Below, in pieces: positions 43,391 to 55,200 of a DNA stretch of 64,000 nt. This stretch comes from Strigops habroptila. Lineage: Eukaryota > Chordata > Aves > Psittaciformes > Psittacidae. The notes under the pieces are model-generated. The model was not told the DNA's origin. It ran no database searches and saw only the letters and a program-made list of their open reading frames with translations. The translations under genes were made by a program, and so were the position numbers. Where the stretch lies: NCBI RefSeq assembly GCF_004027225.2, contig NC_044282.2:75092287-75156286 (forward strand). Reading direction: 5' to 3'. How positions within the stretch are numbered: the first letter of the stretch is position 1; every line of letters starts with the position of its first letter.

Positions 43391-46300
43391 ACTTATCTCA
43401 CCCCTCATGCACCAAATTGTCGCTCTGCGCCTCCTCTTCTAACTATAGTCAGCAAACAGCCAAAGAACTTTCCTTTAAATCTGAGGCTTGTGATAACCTC
43501 CCTTCCCTTACAGTCAGGGCTGTATTTCTGCAGTTAAATATTTTAACAGCTTGTACCCTGATGGTTCAACATCTTTTTGCTTTAAGGCATAAAAGTTATC
43601 ACAGCACAGGATTAATTCACCTGCACAGCTAGAGCACTATGCATGAGCAGTTTCCAAAGGCGGGCATGGAAAATAGCAGGAAATAGACAATGCAATATAC
43701 ATTAGAATCTTCCATAGGACTGGCTGGCCCTCTGCACTCCACAGCCCTCTTCAGATGCTCGTGTGATATGGATTAACCTAACTCAGAACCGGGCTCCACT
43801 GACTTGCACCAGCTAAAACCCAGCTCCTGCGCTCAGCGCCTGAGGTGGCTGAGCTCCCGTCCTGAGTGGAGAGAGGTTGTACCATCCACCTTCACCCGCC
43901 ACGCTTGAAAAGCCAGGCTAGAGGTGCCAAAACCTTTGCGGCTGCACCTCTGGCGACCAGCACTAGGTGTCAGGCAGCGAGCCCGGCTTTTCCGCTGGGA
44001 ACACAGAGATTTTGCCAAAGGAATGATGCATTGATGTGTATTTGTGTATAACCAGATGCACCCGTGTGCCATGGGGCCGTTTGGGTTCTGTCCTGCCTTG
44101 GTTGGGGTGTCCCAGCAGAACGTGCTCTGGGGTGTGCTCAGCTGCCAGGATCTGGAGGGACAACCAGACTATTTTTACCCTTTCCAGAGCAAGTTTCACT
44201 GATGAGCTCAGCGCCGTGCTGTTCATCTGCCCATCTCGCAGGCGCTGCAGTGTGTCCCACGCGATGTGTCAGCAGCGAGCACGCTTCTCCTGCCGCCTCC
44301 CCAACCATTCCTACACTGCTCCTTTCTTCACCCCTCACCTTTACAATCACTCACCTAAATGAGGGCATTGCTGGCCACGGCCAGTTTCTAGCTTTCAGCC
44401 TCGTGTGACAGTGTACTTTGTCCTTCTTTGTCCATGCGGCATGCCAGAAAATGCCTTTTCCCCCCTTTCTTCTTGATTAGCATAGTGGTGGGAAGCACAA
44501 AAGGAGCCTGTGTTTGTCTAATGGGCCATAATAACCTGTATGGAGCACCCTGATGGGAACTGAAAGGGTTCTGCATTGTGATAGGGATGATTTAGTTTCG
44601 AGATATGAGTTTCACATGAGAAATCAAAGGAGGGGGGAGAAGCTGTGGAGGAATTGGAAACATATTTGAAACTGTGGTTCCAGCGTGTGGCTCGGGGAAT
44701 CCTTGGTTCAAGTCATTGCAATAAGCAGTATGGTTTCTTAGAAAGGAGAAGCAGCCTGCTGGGGAATGCTGGGTGGAGGAGAAGCAAGAATTCACCAGGC
44801 TGCTCTGAAATCATATTGCAGCTTCTGGCAGGAAGACAACTGGAGGAAATGGGAGCCTGGATCTATAAATCCAGCCAGGGACCAGATTTCCATATGGAAA
44901 CACATGGGAGTATGTACACAAATAAGACTGTGAAATACAAACAGCAGTTTTGTGGGCAAGTAAGAATGTGTAGGGCTTAAAATGAGGAAGGTTCAACCAG
45001 TGTCCAACCTTTGCAGATGGCTTCCTGCTTGTGCAAACTCATTTAGAGAGCAGGAGAAATGTCCCAGGAAGAAAGAGCTGAGCCAAGGACAGAACGTGCC
45101 TGCTGAGAGATGTCGCATGTACCATGTGCCCAAAGAAAGCACCAGAGAAAAGGCATTTAGTAGCATCACAAAACATTCAGTTTTCTCTGCAGGTTGGTTG
45201 TGAGCTGCATCCTGTGCCTGGGGTATAACACTGAACACAAGGAGCCATCTGCCCTGAGCTAAGGACATGGTGCCAGGAAGGGTTTGGTATTTAAAAGAAC
45301 AGGGGCCCCTGCAAACAGAAATACAGACACAAAAAGGAAGCAGAAATAAAAGGAAAGAATAGCAAAATGAAAACAAAAATACAGAAATAGCAAAGGGGGG
45401 AAAAGTCCCAGCAGAAACCAGCCCAAAGCCCGATTGCTGAGTGCTGTCTCTGCTAAATGGACCCATTTCACAAGCGTCACGTTGCCTCCAAAGTCTGGGG
45501 AAGAAATGGTGTCAATGCTCTGAAATGAAACTGCAAAACCACTGGGGAGTCAAGAGCAGGCTCTAGCCTGGCTCTGCAACCTCTGGGGTGCCTCTGAGAG
45601 CACCTACAGTGCTGGAGCCTGCTAGGAGGAAGCTGGGAATACCTGTGGAGCCGCTGATGCTATCAGAGCACCCACGTGGGAGAAGCCCAATGATAAAGAC
45701 GGCACCTCTGCGCTCACGAGCAGGACTCTGCATGCATACATGTACAGCAGGAAAACAGCCTCAGAGGGCAGAGGCTCCTCCTCGGTGGGATGATGCTGTG
45801 GGTGATGGATGTGATAACCTTTGTGCTGCAGAGCCAGGGGCTGGAAGCGTGGCTCAGGAGCAGCTTGTAGCCATGCGGTTACCAGTGCCCTGCTCTGCTC
45901 TCCTCCTGTGGAGTGGTAGAAGCTCCCTCCAATGTGGCCTGTCTGTGCTGCAGCAGCTGGAGAGCCACGAGCACGACTGGTTTAGCTGGTTTGGGGTCAG
46001 ATTCAGACAGAGGAGACAGGCAGCTTTGTCTTGGATTAAAGGTTCTCCCTTTGTGTCAGTCCTTCTTAGACATCAGTTGCCTTCTTCCCCCTCCCACCGC
46101 CCCAGGAGGGCTGCAAGGTATTTCTAGGGTCAAATGCTGACTGATGCCCAGCCCCAGCAGCGAGACCAGGGGATGGTAGTTGGGGAGATGCTGTGTACTT
46201 TGGGACTGAAAACCACAAGCAGTTTGCGTGGAGACCCCGCAGCAACTGTTGAGTTTGGGCCCTGAGGAATGGAAATACGTAATCTGCTTGGATGCAGGCT

Positions 46301-47350
46301 GCTGAGGCTGCTCCCGGGCCTGTATTCCATATGCTGTTGGAAGGAGACTGAGCTGGAAGCTGCATGTCACCAACCAGGAGCAGCCGGAGTGGTCAGACTG
46401 TCTCCTGCCAGCTGCTTCCAGGCCTTTCCAGCTGCTTCCAGACCTTTCCTATCCCAAACCTCACCTCAGAGTGTCTCCTGTGTTCTTCTCCCCTTGCTTC
46501 TTTGTGCACCAACCCCTTCCTCATGTCAAGCTGTGCTCATGAACTGCAACAAACCCTGTGGAGCTGGAGACTAGTTTACACCAGCACTGTGCAGAAACCA
46601 ACCTGCTCTAAAGAAATGACCCAAATCAGGGGATTTTAGAGAGCTGCTGAAATCCTCTTTATGTGCCCATGTGTTCTCATTGTTCTTTCTTCTCCTCTTT
46701 CGTAGAAATGGCTCCTTCTTCCTCACCCCGTGTTAGTGGGACAATTACATGACACTAACCCAAAGTGGGGCTGTTTCCACTCTGCATCCCGCAGAGTCCA
46801 AAGGCTTTTCCATTGCTTTGTTCCCAAAAATCGCAAAGCCAGCAGCAGCCGGGAATGGAGCCAGATGAAAAGTGCACCCGTGCGGTGGAAGCTGACCACA
46901 AATGACAGGCTCCCACCAACAGCCCGTCTGGAAAGGCAGAGGGACAAATGCCTGTCCCTGGTCCCCTCCTACTCCCTGAGTGACGCTGCATGCGTGGGGA
47001 GCGTGCCTAAAATCCGGAGGCACTGCCACGCTGCTGGAGCTGCATGGAAGGTGTGGATCCCAGACCCACAGAGGATGCTCGGTCTGACTGCAGCAGCTTT
47101 AATCCCTTTCTTCATCTCCCCCTAAACATGGCCTCTGCGACACGAGCCCTCCCTCAGCTCCTGATTGCTTCAAGATGGGAGAAGCTGAAAGAGGCGGCGA
47201 GGGGGGAAATTCAACCTCTGCCACCGAGGCCTGGGGATACGCAGTGAGTGAGCAGCTTCGGGTCAGAGAAGGCTGGAGAGATTTGTTGGTTTTGCACTGA
47301 GCTTCAGGCTTTTTATCATCCCCAACTGGAAAAGGTTTCAGACTGGATTT
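43391..47350. other. Intergenic sequence between ANAPC1 and MERTK
   Basis: No gene recognised. There is an A-rich stretch at about 45295-45400 and a 19-bp tandem pair (CAGCTGCTTCCAGNCCTTTC) at 46409-46449. Open frames are short and lack domains. Enhancers could be present but cannot be judged from sequence alone. Confidence 0.5.
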
Positions 47351-47510
47351 TCATAGAATCACAGAATCCCAGCCTGGTTTGTGTTGGAAGGGACCTTACA
47401 GCTCATCCAGTTCCAACCCCCTGCCACGGGCAGGGACACCTTCCACTAGAGCAGGTTGCTCCAAGCCCCTGTGTCCAACCTGGCCTTGAACACTGCCAGG
47501 GATGGGGCAT
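47351..47510 (-). repeat. CR1 LINE 3' fragment
   Basis: TCATAGAATCACAGAATCCC to GCCAGGGATGGGGCAT, minus orientation. Confidence 0.9.
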
Positions 47511-48093
47511 TTTGTCCTGTTCTTTGCTTTCTGGCAGCCTGAGAAGTGCCCTCCCCAGCTCACAAGCCATACCCAGAAATGAGCAGCTTCAGCACAGCTC
47601 TGTTCAGCCACATCTCTGTTTCCACGGTGTGCTGGTGCTAATCAAACAACATTTACATCTCCTTTCCTAACTTGAAGGCTTTGGGAAGACTGTGGCAGGC
47701 TGCTGGAAGAAGACACATGTCATAGCTGCAAAGAACTGTATGTGTGGGGAGCAGCGAGGCTGCAGCAGAGAAATACACTGAGTCACAGCAAGCCAGGCTG
47801 TGGGCTCCCCAGATCCCGGTCCCTTCCCTTCTGTGGCTGATGGCCCACACACCAGAGGATTTGGTCTCAAACCTCTTCAGGCATGGCCAGTGCTCAGGTC
47901 AGGTTCTGAATACCCCAAAACTCCTTCATTTCCTTTCTGCACCATCAGGAGGTGAGTTCTGTTTCACTCCTTACACTGGTGTTGGTTTCACACACACATT
48001 GGTTTCACTTGGGTCTTCCTCCTTTTCTCAGGGTGGCTTGGTTTTGTCTCTGTCCCCTCTTGTCCTGCTGTTCTGGCCCAGGGGAAAATGAAG

Positions 48094-48923
48094 GAATCAC
48101 AGAATCAGCGAGGTTGGAGAAGACCTTTAAGCTCATCCAGTCCAACCGTTCCCAGCACTGCCAAGGCCACCACTGCCCCATGGCACTGAGGCCTCGGCTA
48201 CACGGGGTGTGAACACTTGCAGGGACGGTGACTCCAGCCCTGCCCTGGGCAGCCTGTTCCAATGCCTGAGCACCCTCTGGGGAAGGAATTGTTCCTCAGC
48301 TCCATCTAAACCTGCCCTGGGGCAGCTTGAGGCCGTTTCCTCTTGTCCCATCCCTTGTTCCTTGGGAGCAGAGACCAGCCCCCTCCTGGCTCCATCCTCC
48401 TGTCAGGCAGTTGCAGAGAGCGAGAAGGTCCCCCCTGAGCCTTCTCTTCTCCAGACTAAACCCCCCAGGTCCCTCAGCCGTTCCTCATCACACTTGTGCT
48501 CCAGGCCCTGCACCAGCTCCGGTGCCCTTCTCTGGCCCCGCTCCAGCACCTCAATGTCTCTCCTGCAGTGAGGGGCCCAGAACTGACACAGGATTCGAGG
48601 TGCAGCCTCACCAGTGCCCAGCACAGGGGGACAGTCACTGCCCTGGCCCTGCTGCCACACTGGTGCTGGGACAGGCCAGGATGCTGGTGGCTTCTTGGCT
48701 GCCTGGGCACAAGCTACTCATGTTCAGCTCCATCAGTCAGCACCCCCAGCTCCTTTCCCATGAGCAGTTTCCAGCCGCTCTGCCCCAAGCCTGGAGCGTT
48801 GCAGGGGGTTGTTGTGACCCAAGTGCAGGACCCAGCACTGAGCATGGTTGAATCTGATGCAACCGGTCACAGCCCATAGACCCAGCCTGTCCCGGTTCCT
48901 CTGCAGAGCCTCCTGCCCCCCAG
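48094..48923 (-). repeat. Long CR1 LINE copy upstream of MERTK
   Basis: About 830 bp, the longest copy in the window. It runs from GAATCACAGAATCAGCGAGG through the third-subfamily body and on into more 5' sequence (CCGGTCACAGCCCATAGACC, CCTCTGCAGAGCCTCCTG). It ends about 60 bp from the MERTK CpG-rich promoter. Confidence 0.9.
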
Positions 48924-48979
48924 CATACAAAAGGGGACGGGCGCCCTCCCCGGGGTCCCATGTCCTCGCTGTGTGGCTC

Positions 48980-49130
48980 CGGAGGAAGGCGGGAAGATTG
49001 GGACGAAGGGCTCTGATCCGCCGGCAGAGCAGGCACAGCCCCCCCGGGGCACCTCCAGCCCCTCCCGCGGGGCGGGCCGGGGCGGAGCGGCGCTGGCGGA
49101 GCGGAGCGGGGCCGGTGGCGGCGGCGGGCG
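48980..49130 (+). promoter_or_regulatory. MERTK: MERTK GC-rich promoter / 5' UTR
   Basis: CpG-rich block directly before the ATG with Sp1-type GC boxes (GGGGCGGGCC at 49069-49078 and GGGGCGGAGC at 49079-49088). No TATA box is seen. The transcription start was not located. An upstream ATG at 48973 is in a different frame. Confidence 0.65.
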
Positions 49131-49200
49131 ATGGGCGCCGGGCGGTGGGCGCTGCTCTGGGCGCTGCTGGCGGCCCTGCGCCCGCCCCGCGGCGGGGCCG
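49131..49200 (+). CDS. MERTK: MERTK coding exon 1 (signal peptide)
   Basis: ATG in a strong context (G at -3, G at +4), followed by 23 codons: a short Arg-containing start, then a Leu/Ala core ([11 protein letters not shown]) and a small-residue end. That is a typical signal peptide. The donor is GCCG|GTGAGT, phase 1. Confidence 0.85.
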
Positions 49201-52200
49201 GTGAGTCCGCGGGGAGCCGGGGGGGGGGGTCCCGGTTTGGCCGGGGCATGGCGGGGCTGCGCGGGGTCCGGCGGGGCTTGCTCGTCCGGGGCACGGGGAG
49301 GGCTTTACCTGCAGAAGCCGCGTCGTTTCTCCCCGCCATCAGCCGGGGGTCCCCCGCACCCCGATCCTGCCGGCTGGGCAGCAGAGCTGGAACCCGGGGG
49401 GAAGCCCAGCCGTGGCTTTGCTGCGGGTTACTGGCGGCCGAACACCCCGGCCAGCCCCGCAGAGAGCGGGTCCTGCTGTCCCGGGACACTGCTCTGCGCG
49501 GCTCACACCGCGCCGTGCTGTGCCTCTGCCTGCTGGGACACCGCCACCCGCTGCGACCGGGCGCTGCGACACACCAGCGGCTCTGGGATCTGTCCCGTTA
49601 GTGAAGCGGGGCTGGGAGAGAGCAGCGGGAAACGCAGCGGTTTGAGGCACGGGGGAGCACTGCGGGATGCTGGCTGCTGGCTTCTCAGCTCTGCGTGCTT
49701 CGTTACCTGCAAAAACAAATGCAAAGAGAGAAATGGAGGCTTTGGGTTTAAAGTGTGCTGTCATCAGGGCTGGCTGGCGTTTGGGAGCTGCCGGGGGTCT
49801 GTAGCCCATGCTCAGGGATGCTTGAGGAGGTTTGGAGTTGGTGTGTGGATGGAGTTTGACAGGGAAGGCAGGACCTGCTTGAATGAGCCCAGAGGAGGCC
49901 CCGGAGCTGCTGCGAGGGCTGGAGCAGCTCTGCTCTGGAGCCAGGCTGAGAGAGCTGGGCTGGGGCAGCCTGGAGAAGAGAAGGCTCCTGAAGGGGAGAC
50001 CTTAGAGCAGCTCCAGTGCCTAAAGGGGCTCCAGGAAACCTGGAGAGGGGCTTTGGACAAGGGCCTGCAGGGACAGGCCAAGGGGAATGGCTTTAACCTG
50101 CCAGAGGGGAGACTGAGATGAGCTCTGAGGCAGAAGCTCTTCCCTGTGAGGGTGCTGAGGCGCTGGCACAGACTTTTCCCAGAGAAGCTGTGGCTGCCCC
50201 ATCCCTGGCAGTGTTCAAGGCCAGGTTGGACACAGGGGCTTGGAGCAACCTGCTCTAGTGGAAGGTGTCCCTGCCCATGGCAGGGGGTTGGAACAGGAGG
50301 AGCTTTAAGGTCCCTTCAACCCAAACCCCTCTGGGATTCTGTGAATGTGAGAGTTTGCTTTGGGCAGTGAGGGGAACTCACTGTGGATTTACCCGGGAAT
50401 CCTGGACTGCATTGTTCAAAAGGCGTTTGAACCCCTGAGAGTCTCTTTGGAAGTCAGTCCCGGGGGCATCCACTTTCCACAGCTCCCAAGGAATGGGGAG
50501 GCAGGAAACCCGTAGGCAGGGGCTCCTCATTCCTCCTGCCCTGTCCCTGCTGACATGCTCAACAAGTGCCTGAGCAGGAGGCTGTTGCCAGCAGGTGAAT
50601 TACTTCCAGTAATGGGAAACCCAGGGCTAGGGATGCAGGGAGCTGCTTGGCAGATCTGGGTGTTTTCTAACATCTTCCTTACTGCCACTGCGCCAGAGGG
50701 ACTTGTTGTTCCAGCCCTGGTGTGTGCAGCTCCCTGCTCTTTGGTTTTCATCCGTAGTGAGGTATCTCACCTCTAACAGCAAGCAGATTTGCTGGCTGAA
50801 ACGCCCTTTTCCAGGCTGTTATCAATGGAGACAGGCATGTGGGAGCTGCCAGGCTGCACGGAGCGATGTGTCTTTGCCAGTGCTTTGGTTTCGCTGTGGT
50901 TCCAGGTGTTTGGAGGGAGCAGCACTGGGCTTGCGAGTGGGTTTGTTCCCATTCCAGGTGTTGCCTCGGGCCAAGCTGCGGCGGGCGAGCGGGGCTGCTC
51001 CCGTGCGGCAGGCACCACGCAGGCACCGCCGCGCTCAGCTCCTTGCTCCAGCGTGGGCTTGCAGAGCCAGCCTAAGGAAATGGCTCTGCATGCAGGCCAA
51101 GGGTGTCCTGTGCCATGGGCAAATCCCTGTGGAGATGCCATGGAGATATCCACATCCCAAGCAGCTGGGGATGGAAGGGGTACCCAAAGCAGTGCTGGAT
51201 GTGAGGAATTCCTGTCGTCACATGAGTCACAGAGGAAAGTGTTTCATTCCAGGGCCAGCAAACACCACCTTCCACTTCAGCAGGGTAGAGAAGGAGGCTG
51301 AGGTTCTCTTTGCCTTTAAACTGGAAGCATTGTGGGGGAGCAGGGATCATCCCGGAGCAGGCAGAGTGCGTGCCAAGGGCAGGGACAGCCGGCACACATC
51401 TGTGTCCTCCCCAGCCAGGGGTCTGTGCGGGGCGAGCTGCTCCGGCCGGAGCTTCCAGAGGAGCACAAACACAGCAGTTTGAGGTTGGATGTGCCGGGCA
51501 GGAGTGGCTTTTCCTCCGGGAATAGCGAGGGAAGGGGGGGAGATTTGGGGTTCGCTCACTTGTTTGCCGGTGGCAACCCTTTTGGAGCTGTTTGAGTGTG
51601 GGTATCCCACTGGCAGCCAGCTCGGGTTTGCAGCAGTCACATGGCTGGTGTTTGTGTTGGGATGGTGAAGCTTAGGAAGCAGGTTGGAAAAGCTTAGGAT
51701 CTGAAAGGGAAACCCATTGTTTGGTGTTTGAGCCAGGGAGAGCCTTGAGCTTCCCTCCGCACCCCCAGCCCCAGCAGCGCTCAGAAACCCTTCCACATCT
51801 CTGCCGAGAAGTAGCATTTCTGTAGGGTTAAAAATAGGGAGCAATTTAGCAAAGGAACATATCCAGCCTCAAAACGAGCTTGTGTTTCTTGGCTCTGGGC
51901 AGAGCGCACAGGCTCCTGCCCCATTACTCACCATCGTGGTGACGTAGCTTTAAAAACTTGTTGTTTGATGTTGGACTAAGACCTGCCTCCAAACAAACTC
52001 CGCTGAACCCGGGTTAAAGAAGAAGGTTGTGCTTTCTGCTTGGGGGATTATCTGTGAGACTGGGAATAATTCGGGTGGTTTTGGAAGAGGTGAATGAATT
52101 TAGTTGCAATTCCTGCCTGGCACCGTGCCTGTGCTTGCTGAGAGCAGAAAGGGAGGTTTCCCACTCTGCCTGGGGTTTCTGCGTGCCTCTCAGAGCCTCG

Positions 52201-55200
52201 GGGAGCTCAGAAATGCCATAGTAATACCTTCTTCTTTGGTATATTCACTAGATCTCATCAAAAATACACAGTTGTGTTGGGGGAATTGTTTTATATGGGG
52301 GGAATTGCTTTGTATGGGGCTGCTCTTGGTTTCGTTCGTGGCTGGGGTGGGAAGTGCAGGAAGAGAAGGGGAAAACGCCGTTACAGGGCTGGGTACGCTC
52401 CGGCATTTGTAGGTAGGGGCAGGAAGCCCTCAAGGAGCTGGTAAATAGCCTTCCCTTGGGAAAAATGTCTGGGAAAAGACCCCGGGAGAACAACACTAAA
52501 GAGCAGCCGGCTCCTACACACTGTCTGAGGGCTTCTCTGCACCCATCTGCAGCTCTTTGCCCCAGAAATGCATCTTGATGGAGCCACTAAGCCCAGCAAA
52601 AGTGCTTGTGGTGGCTCCCAGAGCATCTCCCCAGTCAGAGCAGCTCACCCTGTCCTGGAAGGGAGCAGCATCTCCAGCAAAGAGCCTCACGTCAGCAAAA
52701 TCCCTGCCTGGGACTGTCCCTGCCCCAGCTGAACATGCTTGGGATGGGGCCCTGAAAGGGGTTCACTGGAGAAAAGTCCCAAATTCCTCCTGCCAGGCTT
52801 CCTTTTATATTGCAGTCCTGGGGTGTGATGCAGCAGGAATAGCTCCTGCCTCTCCCCTGCCAAAAGAGAAGGAGCCGAGCGCTTCCTTTGGTCTGCTCCT
52901 GTTTGGTTTAAAAAGGCTTTTATTTGGAGATGCTGCTTGGGTATAGGCTTGGGACAACCCCAGCTCCGTGTTTCCCCTTTGGGACTCTTACAAGAGGTCT
53001 CAGGGATTGGGAACTTTTGGAGCATCAGTAAATGAACTGCCTTTAACTGTGACTGGAAGCGGTGGGGCTTTGCGGGGCTTTGGAGGGGGGCACTCGCTGC
53101 CTGGTGGTAACAAACCCGAGGTCTTCTCTTGCAGGTGATGCTGCCCAAACCCCCGGTGTGAGGCCACTGCTGCCAGCAGAGCCCCACCACCCCAAGCGAA
53201 GCGCAGCCACCCCTGCTCACTGGAGCCCCGAGCAGCCCCGGGAGCCCCCAGCCAGCCCTCTAGGACACATCAGGTTTAACCCCACGGTGAGACACATCGT
53301 GATCAACGAGCACAAGGACGTCACCTTTAATTGCTCCATCAGAGTACCTCACCTGCTGCTCCGGCCGGATGCTCCGGGCATTTCCTTATGGAAGGATGGG
53401 AGGGAGCTGCACGCGCTGGACCGCATCGCCACCAGCCACTTTGAGATCTCTGATGAGGAGGAGGTGGCAATGACCTCCACCTTCAGGTAACCACTGCCAG
53501 CCTCTCTGTGCAGATGGGGAGCAGGGATGCCAGGAGCCCAGGGAAAGACAACTAGCAGGGGCTTGGGGCTGGGGTTAGGATGGGCAGCCTCTCCCCGGCC
53601 CCCAAAGCCTGGTTTTGCAAGCCCAGCTTCTGCTAGGTGTGTGCTGGGGGTGGTTGGTGCTGATTGAACCCCCCCACTGCTGGCGGCGTTGCTGTGTCCT
53701 GCTGTGGGAGCTGTGTGTGGGACCAGGCTCCCCACCAGAGCCCTGCTCTCTGCTCTCTCTGGCAGCATCGTTGCCGCCCAGCGCTCGGATAACGGCTCCT
53801 ACGTCTGCAAGCTCAACATCTCTGGCATGGAGGTGGTGTCAGACCCCATCTCGGTGCAGCTGGAAGGTGAGCTGGACGAGGGGCAGGGGGGACATGCTGG
53901 AGCACTGTGCCCTGGCTGAGTGACAGCCCCCGGGACCATGATTTGGGAGCTGTCCTGCAGGAACAGGGAGTCCTGTTGGGAAGGAGCTTGTGGCACAGCG
54001 CCGGGCAGCACAATTGGGCGTTGTTGCCAAGCTCTCTGAATCTGTTGCTTCTCTGTGCCTGTGCAGGGCTCCCACACTTCATTCGTCAGCCTGAGAAGCT
54101 GAATGTCACCAGGAACAGCCCCTTCAACCTGACGTGCCAGGCCGTGGGCCCGCCGGAGCCTGTGGAGATCTACTGGTTTCGCAACAACATCCGAGTCAAT
54201 GAGAAGCCCCACATCTCCCCATCAGTCCTCGTGGTGCCAGGTGAGCCGAGGCCAGATGAGACACCTCTGTGTGGCCACAGGGAAGGGCAGGGTGGGATCT
54301 TGTGCCATCCCACAGCCCGTCCCCTTGGCCTCCCGTTCCTGTTAGGCAGGGGCTGTGTTGCCGTGCGCTGTCGCGAGGCCTGCAGCCGGCTCTGGGTTTG
54401 TGCTGCAGTGTGTTGCTGGAGTTTGGCTGGGAAGCTCAGCATGGATAAGTTTCTCAGGAGGTTTGGCATAAAATGTGGCTCTCACGTTGTCTACAGTGGG
54501 ACACGGGGTCCAGCTTTGAAAGAGCTGCCACAGAGGGACCGGTTTGCAACAGTGAGTCCCAGCCTGTTACTGCTCTGTCCTCAGTGCTGGGAGCACAGCT
54601 CTGCCCAGCACTGTCTGTGCTGCTTGTCCAGCAGCCCTGGGACCACTCTGCCAGAGATGAGCTGGGGGCAGGAACCCCCATCCGACCCCCCTGGGAATTT
54701 CTCCCTTGGAAGTGGCAGGACACTGAAACTGCTCCTTCCTAAGCAAGAAGCAGGTTTTTCCCTTAGCCTGTGGCCATGCCAGTATGTACACTGCTGCTCT
54801 TATGAGCTGCTTTACTGGTGGTCCCCCCTTAATGCCTCTGGAAGACCTTGGGATGGCCCCTACAGCGAGTGTCCCTGCAGCCTGGTGGAGCACAGGGAGA
54901 AAGTCCTTCATGCAACAAAAACCCCATCATGGATTTGCTATAGAGGCAGAAAAGAGGCAGGATTTCTGGATGTGCTCCTGAGGAGAAGGCCACTGTCTCA
55001 TTAGCAACCAGACTGTAACCAGCTCGTCCTGGCGGCCAAAGACAGGCTTTAAAAGGCAGTGAAAGCCGGAAGAAGTGACTCATTCCTCTTGGATGTTCCT
55101 GCATCCGGCTGGCACAGGCTGAGTTGGGTCATTTGCAGAGTCCCCTCCTGGCCCAGGAGCCCTGTCACGCTGAGAGCCACTGCTGCTGCTGCTGGGAGCA

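Noticed and set aside
48973-50121. A 382-codon plus-strand frame overlapping MERTK exon 1
   Set aside because: It runs in a different frame from the MERTK start, reads through the GTGAGT donor into intron 1 and ends in a CR1. Its length reflects GC-rich DNA.
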